Positions 24,301-39,300 of a stretch of DNA of 64,000 nucleotides are shown in pieces; position 1 is the first letter of the stretch; each line of letters starts with the position of its first letter. The DNA is taken from positions 16,675,184 through 16,739,183 of the forward strand of contig OZ020303.1 of assembly GCA_963971305.1 (NCBI GenBank). The letters are read 5' to 3'. Source of the stretch: Arcuatula senhousia (Eukaryota; Mollusca; Bivalvia; Mytilida; Mytilidae). The translations under genes and the position numbers were made by a program. The notes under the pieces are model-generated. The model saw only the letters and a program-made list of their open reading frames with translations. It ran no database searches and was not told the origin of the DNA.

Positions 24301-27300
24301 TGATAACATTTACCTGTAATGAGTTTAAAGTAACAAATAAATAAGTAAATAAGACAGCATCCTCGTGGAATGAAAACATCCCAAACAACCATGTTAGCCC
24401 AAACAGAGGAGCTAGGATCATTACACTTCGTATTCCTGTTCTGAAGTAAGGAAAAACGTTGTAAACATTAAATGCACGTTATTATTGAAGATTAAATTAA
24501 GCACGATTCAAGTTTTAAAATTTGCATGTACTTTACATACACTCAGACACGAATTAAGGTCCATCGGAACGTTTTTTTAAAAGGCGTAATTTTTTGCCTA
24601 TTAACAAGTATATCGCAGAACAGGAAAAGCATCTAGATATGGTAATTTCTGATTTAATCGCTATCATTTTTTTCATGTTAATCAATTTTCTTTAAAATAA
24701 CGATCTATATTTTCCCTTGTGCAGATTGCAACGCGATTAAGGACAAACTATCCCTCTTGCACCTCCCTTATATACAACAGGATGAACACTTGTAGTTAAA
24801 TCCTTATTGTGGCTTCCACAGAGTTAAAAACGACCTGCGACCTGAGGGCTTTTAAAGGGCGACTTCCGACCTACACTTCATAAAATCGACCTATGCAAAA
24901 AAAAAAAAAAAAACGACCTGCGACCTCCGCCAAAATATGCCTTTTAAAATTAACCTTGCGACCTCTGGCCCTTTTAAAAGCGACCTTGCGACCTGAGGCG
25001 GTACCCTGCGGTAGCCACCTTATTGAAAGTTGAATAAAATTTGAGACCACAAGAAAGGGTAAAAGAAGCAGAGGTACCAATGGGGTATCCGAATGTCAAA
25101 ATCAAATTCCTAAAGAGCAGAGACAAAACCATTGCACACAAAAAAGGAGGACAGGACGAAAAAACAAACAACATAAAAGCGGAAACACAAAAACTACTGA
25201 ATATTAATTAAGAACGCGAACTTTAGTCGTTATGAGAGTGAAGCAAAAGAGTAAGCAGTTCCTGCCTGTTATAGCGCAGCCGACAAGATGCCAATTTAGA
25301 ATTCAGTGTCAAATCCTGTAACGGAGGACAAAACAAAACCATATGACAAACCAACATCTGCACTCATCTGAGTAGAACCATATTTGTCTATGAGTGCATG
25401 GCGTCTATCGTAAAAATTCATGAGTGAAGACAGCAACCGAGGAGCAATATAACCCTGCGTAAGCAATTTCTGTGTCAAACGTGACGTGCTGCCAAGTAAA
25501 TCGATGTATTTCTGCAAGCTCTGGATTAACGAATCTATTATGATATGTAAACTCCATAAGTTTGAGCGGACGGAATGTTGCTACACAAGAAGGGAAGGTT
25601 GACAATTGCAAAGTTGAAGTCATCACGCTTGTCATCGAGCCTTGCTGAAAGTTTTCCTTGAAGGTCTATTTCGAGATGAGGATCTAAATATAAAGCAGAC
25701 TAAATAGAATCCGTTGAGTCCTTTAAGTTCCTGAGGATATATAAGATGTAGAAATTCACCAAATGTAGATTGTTCTGTGAAAGGACATCATCAAATAATA
25801 GAAAGTGAAGTTAAAAGAGAGGCCAGTCTACGATCTTTTTGTCAAGAACAGATGGTAACAAGTCCGCTTCATATGAATGAAGAAATAAATCAGCAAGCAA
25901 ATGTGCACAATTAGTGCCCATTGAAATCCCTATTGTTTGCTGAAAAACTCGTCCACCAAACTGAACAAATATGTTGTTGATAAGAAAATTGAGCATGTCG
26001 ATTATTTGGTCTTCTGTATATTTGTTCTTTTCCTTAGAGTCATTGATGACAAAGTAAGTCTTTGTGTAATCGACTACCAGAGGTTTGTACCTGCTTTTTC
26101 CATTCTTTTTTAAAGTGATATTCGCCTTGAATCGGCTGGTCCCCAAAACGGAGATCTTTAATTTAACGGATTCAAACACGAAGAATTCATAAAAAAATAT
26201 GAAAAGAATTTAAAAAATCTAGGTCCAGCAACACTTTATTTTTAATTAAATGAGAAGTTTTGGAAGTGCATATAAAATAGTGTAAAAATTATGCTATATT
26301 TTAAAGTAATGTTCTGATGGACCTTGAACGAGCTATAAAACACATTTAACGAAAATAAAAGGTTGTGTGCAGCACTGAATTTCTAGGTTCCATTCATTCG
26401 GCCATTTTTCAAAACGTCGACACAATAACCATATTTATTTATTTGTTTATTTAGAGGGAGGTTTTGTGCCATAAAACCCATCATTTGTTTTCAAATGCCT
26501 GTACCAAGTCAGGAGCATTGCGATCTTCAATTTCTCTGGCAGGTCTTGTTTTGTCTTATATACTTGGATATATGAGATTTATCATCCCAGATGTTTTGTT
26601 GTAACCTTTTTTGAAAAAGACCGGATTCATTTTTCAATATATCTGTATCCATTTGTATAGAAAAATCCACAAAATACATTCATTTTTTTAAACAGTAATT
26701 CAAAAAAGTGTAAAATAACATTTTAAAAGTTTGTAATAAAACATGGGATCACCAATTTTCTTTTTATTATATTTAAGAAAAACTACTTCCCTATCGATTT
26801 CTAGATAAAAAAAATGTCACACGTTTTCAAGCAAACTACATCCCCGAAAATAATGATTGAAATAATTTTATTTTTTTCAAAGGTACCTAATTAAAAACTA
26901 TGATTTACTTCAATTTTGTTACATCAATTAATTTGAATTGAGAAAAAAAAAGATCTAAATATTAGCAAGATGACCGAAAAAAATAGGCGCAGTTTTGGAT
27001 TCGTAGACACTTTGATTTTCATCAATACAGCATACTAAAGTTTCAACATACTATTAGACCTTTATAAAAATACTCACATTACTTTTTCAGTCGTTGTTTT
27101 GCTCATTGTAGCTCTCGTGGAAAACAGTTTCCTAATAAGAGCAATCGTTATTACCAAGCTTACCTTAAAAAGAATAAATCTTTGCTAACAAAATAATATT
27201 ATTCTTACATTAAAAAGTTTAAATTTCATAATTTATTCAGATACTTGATTGCATGATCAAATCCAGATTTATACTTCTTATTTAAATGATAAAATTCGTA

Positions 27301-30300
27301 TTTGATTACAATTAGTTTAGTTATCGATATCAAAAGTTTACCACATCTTTTACAAAAAGTCTTGTATGAACTGTGATATCGCACTATGATAAAACGGGTG
27401 CATTGTGTTTAAACTGAAAATGTCACAGAAAATAACGGATTTTTTTCTTGGATGTAGCTAGATAAAAATGCAAGGATGAATCTGCTAACCTTGTTTAATG
27501 TGTACATATTTTAGACTTGATTGATCTATGAATTTTAGGCATTGTTTCCATTTTTTTGTAGCCAAATTAAACATTAAATATACATTTATGAAAACTGATG
27601 CTAATAATTTTTGTCTTTTCTTAGAAACTATCAGAGGTTTTATAATAACTACTTAATACCAAAACACCAAAAGCACATGGTCCAAAGAAAGCATAGATGA
27701 GTCCATTTTCTAGCGATAACCAACAGCTGAAAAATAAAGGTAATAACAAAACTACCGAACTGGAATGATAAATCTCATATATTCAAAAAGAAAAGACAAA
27801 AACCAGAGAAATTGAAGATCGCCATGGTCCTGACTTGATACAGGCATTTTAAAAGAAATGGAAGGTTGAACCAGGTTTTATGGAAATAAACCTCTTCCAT
27901 TGTGATCTAAGGGTCTGGCAACGCAAACCACAACATTGTGAGACACAATAGGGATAATGAGACACCCGATCATCTCAATACAGAAACTGCCGCAAATTAA
28001 TTGAAACAATCACGCATCATTTCAAATAACATAATTTCAAAATTTTCAAATTTTGGTACCAGTGGCTGGCATCGAAAGAAAAACTTTTTAGAGACCGTAT
28101 GAAACGTATCTTTATAGCCAATCACGGAGACAACGGTGTACGGTTAAAAAACTGAAAAATTAGTACAAGCCCTGGCATATCGAATAAGTTGTGAAATACA
28201 AATGTATTCACAAACTTGCTAGTAAGGAGGGTATTTTACTTTCCAGATTAGGAAAATTAATTAAAAAAAAATTGATATCGTCTCTTTTGTCGTATATTTC
28301 TGTAATGAGATGGCCACTGGAGTCAAATTCAAAATGAAAATCCAAAAAGACGTGAAGCAAGTAGATTCGGTGGTTACTTAAATCTCCAACTCTTGAGGAT
28401 AGATTGAAGGAATCAATTTAAAAATAAAGCGTTGTTGACAAAGAGGACGTCATCAATATATCTGAAAGTGAGATTGAAGATCTAGCTTCTTTTCTCTTCT
28501 TGTTCTTGAAAAATTTAATTAAAGACTCAATGATTTGGCGTATAAATACTGACACAAACATATTAAATGGCTAATTACGGCCACAGCTAACTGCAAGAGA
28601 GGAATTGACAAGATAGGGAAACAGAATGCCAATCACTAGGATATACGGACAAGTCTGTGCACCATTGGTAGGCAATGGATGCTCACATTCCTCTCAGGTT
28701 CCTGGAGAGAACGAGGGACACAATATTCCAGTACGCCAGCTCATATTTTGTCACCCCATGGATTATTTTTTATTACATGGGAGTGAAATTAATATTATTT
28801 TTGATTTAGATTTACCATGGATTTACTTTTATTATACATTACACTGGCCAAATCCAATCTGGTGACAACAGATCAGGACCGACCACTCATGGAGGCATGA
28901 GATGGTCTAGACCAACTTCCAACGGTAAAGCGTTGGAAAGTTTTTTGGTAATATGACCCGACGTACAATTAAGGAAAGAATAGTGTCCCCTTATCTTGCC
29001 AAATTCCGCCCTAGTAGACTGTGACAGGAATTTTTATTAAAAATATTAGTTTATACACACAAACACAAAAAATGTATAAAAATTGAATGAAAAACTGATA
29101 ATTTATAACTTTAAAATATCTGTTTTTGGTATACTAGTGGTATGCAGTTAGAAAAAAAAAATAAATATATAAGTAACATTTCAAACAAGTCAATGAAACT
29201 AGCAAAATGAACATTAACATGGTCATCTTTGTAAAATCCAAGAGTATTTCAAACTGCATCGTCCGTATATATGTAGAGCTCCTGTAGTCATATTTGAAAA
29301 GCCTGAAAAAGAAAATAAAACAACAGCAGCAAAAATGTTGGACGGTGAAAAGGGGGATGGTTGGAGGGATTTTGTTTCATTCGTCCATCAATGTCAACAT
29401 ATGTATAAAATTATAAAACCCGGAACAAAAAACGGATAGTAAATTACGGAGAAGAAAAATCGAAATATTATTAATCTCGCTTTCATTAAACTGGTTTATC
29501 TTATAAATAGATAAACCTCATTAATTAAAGACTCAATGATTTGGCGTATAAATACTGACACAAACATATTAAATGGCTAATTACGGCCACAGCTAACTGC
29601 AAGAGAGGAATTGACAAGATAGGGAAACAGAATGCCAATCACTAGGATATACGGACAAGTCTGTGCACCATTGGTAGGCAATGGATGCTCACATTCCTCT
29701 CAGGTTCCTGGAGAGAACGAGGGACACAATATTCCAGTACGCCAGCTCATATTTTGTCACCCCATGGATTATTTTTTATTACATGGGAGTGAAATTAATA
29801 TTATTTTTGATTTAGATTTACCATGGATTTACTTTTATTATACATTACACTGGCCAAATCCAATCTGGTGACAACAGATCAGGACCGACCACTCATGGAG
29901 GCATGAGATGGTCTAGACCAACTTCCAACGGTAAAGCGTTGGAAAGTTTTTTGGTAATATGACCCGACGTACAATTAAGAAAAGAATAGTGTCCCCTTAT
30001 CTTGCCAAATGAGCGTGTCTATACACGTTCAAAATACATCCTGGTCCTCTTTTGGGACACACTTTCTTTTTGTTTAATTGTAGTTTGGATTTTATTTTGT
30101 ACTAAAAAACACTGACCAAATTCATCAGAACCGACCACTCATGGAGGCATGAGATGGTCTAGACCAAATTCCAACGGTAAAGCGTTAGAAATTTTTAATT
30201 AATATCACATGGAGCAAAAACAGTGTCTCCCATTTATTGCCAAATGAAAGTGTCTATACACGTTCATACTTTACCCCACCAGCCCACTTTATCTACCATT

Positions 30301-33300
30301 CTATCAATCTGAGTTAGCATGGGCCAATAAGGGACACATCAGCATAGGTATAATTGAATTATTCAATATAGTAGAAACCATAAATATGATTTGTATTTCC
30401 CACCTAAGTAGACTATACTTCTTTAGTATTGCTGGACTGACTGTTCATGTTTCAAAGTATTGAATGACTTAAATTCTTCTGAACTGAGCATATATAAGAT
30501 GAGAATAATTTCCTTCTTCAATGTGATAAAACAATGCACTATAATGAAACAACATAATTCATCAATCAGCGCCTGAACGAATCTGTATAACTTATCTACT
30601 GTCTTGTTAAGCGATCAAAGGGTTGAACATGTTTTGCATTAATGAAGATATGTAAGATTTTCTTATTGTGCCACTAGTTTAATTCGGCATGCTTATAAGT
30701 TATAGTTTCAATCCAAGAAGTACGAGTACATGTAAATGTTCAGTGTATGCATTCATGTTTTTGTCGTTAAATATTTGTATTGTCAACATGTACAGTAAAG
30801 CATGCAAATAATAGGAATCTAGTAAAGTTTAACATGGTTATATCAAGAATACTTACGCAATCAATTGAATATCATAAAAATTATGCAGAAAACAAAAGTT
30901 ACAAATTGAAACATTGTAAGTTAAAGGGATATTGTCTACGAAAATAATTTTGTGTACTAACAAAAACGCCTACAGAAAACTTGGTATTGTCTAATTCTAA
31001 ACTTTAAAGAGATCTAATCCCGCCTTTAGCAATATGCACACTGTGTCAAACTTTGCTTAAACACTTTTACGGTTAATGCACGCTGTTAGCTATCTGTTTC
31101 TCGTCTCAGGTTTTAGTCCGTGTAGAAATTTTAAAGGCGACGATATAATAACGCCAAAGTCTCCAAACAAAGAAAATGACAATATACCGGTAAATGAATT
31201 TGTTTAATTTGTGACAGTCACTATAATGAACAACTGAAACACACATGTATGAGATCCAGACTGATGGCTGTATTCAATTTATACATTAAAAATATGTTTG
31301 TCGTCACGAAGGCAAACAAATATAAATCAACCACGTTGGTCTATTGTGAGCGAAATAAACCAAGTTTAATGCAATATTGGTTTTAAACGTAAACATGATA
31401 CATGTTCAAAGTTATCTTTCATTACATTTCGGTCAAAATGACATCAAAAGATAGGAGAGTCCGACGAAAAATATGTGAATTTGGTAGACAATATGCCTTT
31501 AAATGATGCTGAAATGGTATGGAATGAAAATTCATATACTCAGATAAAAAGATCACAAGTCTTGGCTGGGGAGCATTCTGTTACTATAGAAATATTTTAC
31601 TCGTAATTCGAATAAACATGATAAATAAGAATAACCAGCATTCATTCTTCTGTCAGTACTCCAAAATTTCAATTTAAGAATACAGTTTCTGTACAATAAT
31701 TTTTTATAACTTGAAAAACCCCGTGTAAAAAATACCAAAACAAAAAAGGACTGGGTCTGAAACAGGAAGTAAATGATCGAATGACCTAAAAAAGAGGGGG
31801 GCGTAATGCCCCACAGGACAATTTTAACAATCCATTTCTCAAGTGACATGTTGTGTACGTTTGTATTAATCTTAGGACCAGCCTGTTAAATGCAGGAAAA
31901 CGTCTAAAGATATGATCTGTAATATTCAATATACAGTTTAGCAGTCTGGAAAAAATAAGATGTGTAGTTTCATATTAAGCCTTTAGATGTAGAACAAATC
32001 AAAATAGCTTTACAAGTTATAATAATTAAACCTTATATGGAGATAAGGACAGTGTGTACTTATACGGAAAATTCTTAATCGTTCTGAAACAAAAAGTTCA
32101 AAGCTGGGGTTCAAAGACGGACGGGAAGACACAGTGATTTGACTTGTCACTTCATGCACTAGTTTAGGCTATCAAGTGCGATGAAAGTATAAGCAAAACA
32201 AAAACAAAGTTAAAGCAAACGAAAAAACATATTATAGAACACAACAGGAAGGTTTACTGAAATATAATATAACGAGTAGTACTCAATTTTAAATTAAAAA
32301 TAAAATCATTTAAAGAATAGCTACGTTTGATGTAAAGTTTGTTAATACGGCATGTACTATGTGTATATGTTTTATGTAGTTTTGTACATTTTGTGATTGT
32401 TTTCGTTTACCATGTTTACATGACATCAATGATTTGATTTGAATGTGACGTAACGTCAATTTACAGGTGCCCGTCATGTGATTTGGTTGACATAATACAA
32501 ACAAGATGTGAATGACAAGATTTTGACATGTCAAACTTTTACTTCAGAAAGTAATAAATATCGTAAAATTTAATGGTCAATATCCTACCCTGGTATAAGC
32601 TGAGTTAAAGTAGATTTATTTGTGTTATAGCTGCTATTCTTAATTAAACATAAACATGTACCTTGAATTATAAATCTGATCTCGGAAATGTGTCCCCATT
32701 GAAAAAGAAGATGCTACAATCCTGCTTTATCCTGATTCCTTGAAGCACCAGATGGCCCTATCAGCATCTTCCTGTACTTGACTACATGTAGTAAGTTCTG
32801 TTTTTCGACCGAAAGATATGTTCCGATAGAGTTCAATCTTTCTTCTTTTATCGTTTTTCCTTAGTAAGTTCTGTTTTTCGACATAAAGATATGTACAGAC
32901 AGACTTCAATTCTCTTTTTCCTTAGTTTTTCGACAGAAAGTAAAAGATATGTACCGACACAGGCGACAGAGTTCAATCTTTCTTCTTTTATCGTTTTTTC
33001 TTCATGGTCATGTTGTAATGATTCAATTCCAGGAAAGCGGCTGGTTCCTTTGGTTTCACGATGGTTCAAACAGAAGGGTTCAAATTATTTTAACAAATAT
33101 TAAAAGCAATGTTTGTCCATGCTTGTTGATTCAATGTCCTACTGTTATAATTACGATGTTGGCTGGATAACTTTCAAATTTTTCTCCAATAATGTCAAAA
33201 CAATTGTCCTAAATTCTGACGAGAATATCGCACCATATAAGTGCTTCTTAAATTCAGCAAATTTGTCCTCTAATTATAGGGTAGAATGAAGGATTGCTTG

Positions 33301-36300
33301 GATTAAAAAACACAAATTTTGTTTCATTCGTCCATCAATGTCAACATATGTATAAAATTATAAAACCCGGAACAAAAAACGGATAGTAAATTACGGAGAA
33401 GAAAAATCGAAATATTATTAATCTCGCTTTCATTAAACTGGTTTATCTTATAAATAGATAAACCTCAATAAATACATATGGTCCTTGAATTTTGGGGATT
33501 AATTCAAACTTTGATTATGAAAAAGCTTAAATAGAATTCCTAACACATTTTTATTGTTAACTCACATCAATTAAATAAAACACCAAAAAGATAGCGTTAA
33601 ATAATAGTACTATGGAAACATAAACAAGTTCTTACAGGAGACTTACAATTTGTCGGTTCCATAGCCATCTAACTTTGTTGTAGCAGCTGATGAAACAACG
33701 ATCACTATAGGAAACCCTTTAGCAAAATATTAACAATCAGCAAAAAAATGTTACACCAAAAAGGTATGCGAAACCCTGTATAATGCCTTTAAAAACACCT
33801 ATATTAACCAATCATTTATTTTCTTGCTTCTTATTTCAATTTGACAGAAAACACCATTCCCGTTTGTTTTTCATAATAAGCATTTGCTGTTTAGTGAGAT
33901 CTCATTAGGACTATGCCCTGTCAATATAATACTGGACCCACGCATCAAAAAATATGTTTAGTGCTTTTGTGTTTTACTAAAACGTTTATAAATTAAGAGA
34001 GGAAAGAAACGGAGATAACACAATCTTAAGACAATTTTTGAATAAAGGTAATAACAAAATTACTAAACTTGGAGGATCGATCTCAATATCCAAAAGAAAA
34101 GAGAAAACAAGGAAGACATTTTAGACTTTGTATAATAGTAATCTAATTTGGTTAAATATATAACGGTAATTGATCAGAGCTGTTTGCAATTTTAAACAAA
34201 AATTATAACTGATGAATTTTTTTTTTGCATAATAAAATAAATTCAGAAACTAAACAATCAAACACGAAAATTAAAGAATTGAGGTCTAATTGTCCTCATC
34301 AAGTATCTTAAACTTTAGCAAAAATTGAGACCTACAGTTAAGGGAGCTTCGAGACTAAGATTTGCTTATATATTACACAAGACATGCCTTTATACTAAGA
34401 TAACTTTGAAAACACCACTTAGGATTTGCACAAATTTTCTTATAAACAACACAAAAAATAATGTACTAACCATATGACATAGGTATTAAGAATTTATTAG
34501 CTGACCGTCTACTTGGAAAAACTTTAAATACCATTCTTACATGGACGATTCCTTCTGCAACCATCAGAAACAGCACAGAAAGAAACAGAAAGTGAAGTAC
34601 AAGAGCAACACCTGTACACACATCCTAGTAAATTAGAATAGTAACATTTTGATTTGGTCATAGATTCAATATCAAAATATGCTTAAGTCTCGATTTTTAA
34701 TATTCCAAAGCAATTATTGTTTAAGTTTGAACATTTTGCAACTTATATGGAATTGAACTATGAAATATTCATAACTCCGAAAGAAAACCAAAAGGTTATC
34801 TTTCTTTAGTAATTTTGAGATTCGTTTTGAATCTTATAAAATTTATACATTATTTATTTGACGTTACGTCAATTGCAAGACGGTAAACAGAGACCATTGG
34901 TCACATTAATACATTTTTCTTAAAAGTTGTTGGTTATCAATTGCCACTTTCTAATCAAGGTGTGTTTTGTACACGTTTTCTACGTTTTATATCGAGTGCA
35001 TTATTAAAGGCTTTTAAAACAATTTGTCAGTTTATTGTAAAAGATAATGGCATATTATTTCAAAAAATTTTCTATAGGTTACCTTATTTCCTGTTCTGTT
35101 GATTCCTGTCAGAAACACGACGTATGCAACTATCAAAGTTATACATAGCATCATTAGAAGAACGGCTTTGTCGGAGTTGTGGTGTCTGTAATAAAAACAT
35201 TTGGTCTCACATGTCAGATATTTTAGGCCTAAATAAATTTTTTTGCCCAAACGCTACCTACTAAAAAAATCTGTCTACTCAACTTCTTATTAGTTTTTTT
35301 TATAATTTTTTTCATATTATCATTCCTTGAGAAAAATAAGGAAAAAAAAACTAGTTTCTGGTCTCACAGAAATGAAATTGCTCTACTTGCCTACCCATAT
35401 TTTGGTGACACAGATGGGGTTTGAACAAACTCAACTATTTCTAGTTGTGGTCTTACGGTTTTGTCTTTATATAAAATACTATTAAAAGAGAATTCAACTT
35501 TCAAACTATTTTCATTATCATCATCATTTCATGTTCATTGTATCATCCTTTTCATGTTCATCGCCTGTAGATAACCTATATAGCGTTGCACGGGCGTAAA
35601 ACACCAACTCACTCACTCACTCACTCAAAATATTTCAAAGCTTGTTATAGCACACCCGTCGCACTACCAATTGTCAATTCTACCTGTCAAATCGGATCAA
35701 GGAAATCAGAACAATATACTATAAAGGATTAAAGTAACCTTATCCAAAAACAAATGATTTTAAAATTCAAAATATAAATTAAAGAAAACAAAGGTATAAA
35801 TATTCTGATATAAATTGAATATAATTATTTCTATTTACTTCTATGCATAAATGTTTATTTTTTCAATTGCTTGTTCTAGCTCCAATATATATTATAATCT
35901 TTACCATATCAAGATGGAAAATCGAGTTTTTGTTTTAATATTTAAATATCAACGAGATATTTGACTATATCATTTTATCTAGAAAACAAAACAAAACTAA
36001 TAAAGATATAGACATTCTTTGTATACATGATACTTATAATTTTAATGTTGTTTTTCCACTCATAAGAACATATGAATACAATAGGCTGAAACCTTTCAAT
36101 AGTTGGAATTGATAACATAATATATTTGAATATGAAAAATCTTAACAGTTGTAAGAATAATTGATGGATTCATTGCACTTATAAATAAAAGAAATACAAA
36201 TAATAAACTTGATACTTGCGTTCCTAATGAGTGTTTATCATATTGTCCTTATCTTCAGTTTCTGTTAGTTTTTGTCTTTGTTTCAGAGGTTTTGAAATTT

Positions 36301-39300
36301 GATATCTCTTTACTTCTTCAATATATACTTAGATTTTCATTTCACTTTGTTTGTTCAACATTCTATTTTTATTTGCTATGTTAAATATAAAAAATTCGCA
36401 ATATATTCACACAGAATGACAGTTTTTAAATTGCAAAATATAGAGCATAGATGACCAATATCCTACCTCCATTGTACCGAGTATACAACAACAGTCAGAA
36501 CGAGGCAGGTAATAGATATAATACAGCCTATCGAGGTTATCAACGAAAGCACATCATGGTGGTCCTGCGCCTTAAAAATATAGTAACAAGAAGTGATCAA
36601 TACTTTTTTCATGCGTTTGATGAAATCTAACATTTCTTGCTTCTATGAAGATATTTTCCAGTTCTAATTTGGAAGTCAGAAATGTTTTGTTGGAATAACG
36701 AAATGTTAACTAAGGGTGTTAGGGACCGACCATTTAACTGGTAGGGGGTGGCCAAGAACTTATCTTAACATTTGAACACATTATTAATAAATAGCGTAAA
36801 ACTTTCAATTAATTTGAAGCACGAAAGTAACAAGAAATTGTTGCTAAGTTTTACCACATCACGAACACTGATCAAAACAGCAAAATTTGTCAAGTGGTCA
36901 CAATGACATTCTGTGAATGATTCATTACTGAAGACGGAAAAACATCCATCAGTTGACCAATCACCACCATTTCTGAAACGATTAAAATGAGCAAGTGTTT
37001 TAAATCTAACCGATGAAGGAGATATCTAATGGAGACAAATAACCATTTCAGAACAGACAATGGTATGTCTAATTAAGATGGGACGTTACGTTAAAAACGA
37101 TGTGTTACCGATAAAATTTACCTGTACACTGAAAAATCCGTCTGAACGTCGTGAAAAGCAACGTCAATTTTAGTTAGATTCTAATGCGATTTTCACGTAT
37201 AAGCAATGTTCACGAGTCCATACCTTAAAAACAAAGTCCGTGACATATCCTTTATTTTACATCAATGCATTGCAAATTGTCCAAGGAATATCATATTAGT
37301 TTTTGGTCAAAATTTGGATATCTTTAGTCCATTTTTGTGCATAAAAAGTAAAAATAATTTGTGTTGAAACTCTTTTTTACCTATATGTCTTTGTAAATTT
37401 CCCGCCAAAAATGCAGTTTTCAAATGCATTTATTTGAATAACGACGTCCGTGACCCCCATTTTTTAATTCATATATGAATGTATATCAGTCTACCAATTT
37501 TCATTAAAATCTGGATACTAGTATATGCCATTTGGTATCGTCCCACCTTAAAATAAATTGGATGGACCATAATTTTGACAATTGATGTAACTACTGGTTA
37601 ACAATGTATAATTATTTTTTTTAATCTATATCCTTTAAAATTTGGATGAAAGATTACATTCATGCATATTGTTAAATTTTTGATTCCATTGCAAGTATTT
37701 TTTTCAAAATAGGTATGCTTATAGAAAGGCAAAATCCTGAAAAAAAGACCATTGATTCTTTAAATTTGTTACTTATGATTCAAACTACTCACGGTAATTC
37801 CATATTCCAATAGACACATTCCTTATGTATTGAATTACCTGTAGTCTATAAAACAAAATATGGAACTTTTCAAAAACCTAAATGAACATTCATAAACAAA
37901 TATGTTTCACTTTTTTCTGAAAAAAAGGAGCATTAAGACTAAAAACTGATAAAATCTAAAACTGAAATATAAAATAAATCATCTTTTCAAAAAATAAAAA
38001 TAAAAAATGCTAAATTTAAGCTAAATTGAATGTCAGTTTAAACATATTTATTTATCCTGGATTGGGAAACAAGCTTAATGCTTCTATAAATCCCTCTCAA
38101 GCTAGCAGTTTGCGAGTGTGGCCTTTGTAGACGGCCCCCATTGAGCCTACTCTTATCGAACTCTACAAAGGGGTCTATAACGTGTAAAGGGTATTGCTCT
38201 CCCCATACACGGGACAACCTTTAATCGTCCCTTCCGAAGGACTAGCATCGTTTCTTGAGACCATCCTCGCAAATGGTGTCAAGAGAGAGTCGGAAAATTG
38301 GTTCATGAAATTTTCACCCCTGACGAGGATCGAACCACGAACCTCGGTGTTAGCAGTCCGATGCGTTAACCACTACACCACCGGCTCTCTAACTGTAACT
38401 ATATGATGATTTCAAATCTAACCACAAATCATTACTTGTAGCCTATTTGTTATAGGTTTTTAAGAATTTTAATAATCAAATGATTAATAAAATTTGATAT
38501 TCAATTGCTTATTCATAAACCTTGAAAGTAAAGGTAATAACAAAACTAAATAAAAATCTCAAATGTCCACGAAGAAAAGACAAAACAAGGCAAATGTAAG
38601 TGAAGTCGATGGAGAAATAGTTATAAGTTAATGAATTTTAAAAGATTCCTACCACTGCAGTTTTAAAATACATTTTTACAGGCGGATCCAACTTGTTGCT
38701 CATTATTAAATCCTCCTTTGGTACAGAAAATGCAATGATCTGGGATCCAAGGTATTGTTTTGTATGTCTGAAACAAATAAGATAATACTTATTTATATAT
38801 AAAATTTATAGCATAAGTATATTTTATGCAAGTGTAGGGGTAATTACAAGCCTGGTAGTCAGACTTGTCAGGTACGAATTTACCAACATTTTTTTACTAT
38901 TAGAATTTCCGATTCTGTTTTAAACACCAGATTTCTTTCCTTGTATTGCACATGGTCGATATCCTCGGTGCTGAATTTGACATGCTTGTTCGAACGTTTT
39001 GGGTTCGAGAACATTTCATTTAATACTTTTGGTTTTCGACCTTCGAATGTTTTATATAAATGCTGCTGATGAGAGCTTACTCTTTGAAATATGCATTCAC
39101 AGCATAACCAAGTTAACCGGTTTTTGATACAACTTTGGTATATTAAGAATGCTTAAGTTAGTTTAAAAAACTTTTTTTAGAAGGTAAGATAAATTTTATT
39201 GATCAAAATAGGAGACTGTCCTGTTGTTACAAAGCTGTAGATTCAAATAAAAAGACAAAGTTCCCAGTCGGAAAGTTGATGTTTTTTTTTGGTCTTTTCA

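Noticed and set aside
28626..28865. 79-codon frame repeated identically at 29632-29871
   Set aside because: Identity comes from the recent 490-bp duplication; no domain, splice context or codon signal.
32640..32712. Possible exon on the minus strand in the helix 4-5 intron
   Set aside because: Both phases that fit the neighbours give stops or non-membrane sequence; the exon at 27660-27726 fits exactly.
34540..34545. GTAAGA donor inside the helix 3 exon
   Set aside because: Using it would drop intracellular loop 2 and break the frame to helix 4; read-through to GTTAGT restores the family pattern.
38315..38388. tRNA gene on the minus strand
   Set aside because: A and B boxes are present, but the 3' acceptor half is missing and a SINE body follows.
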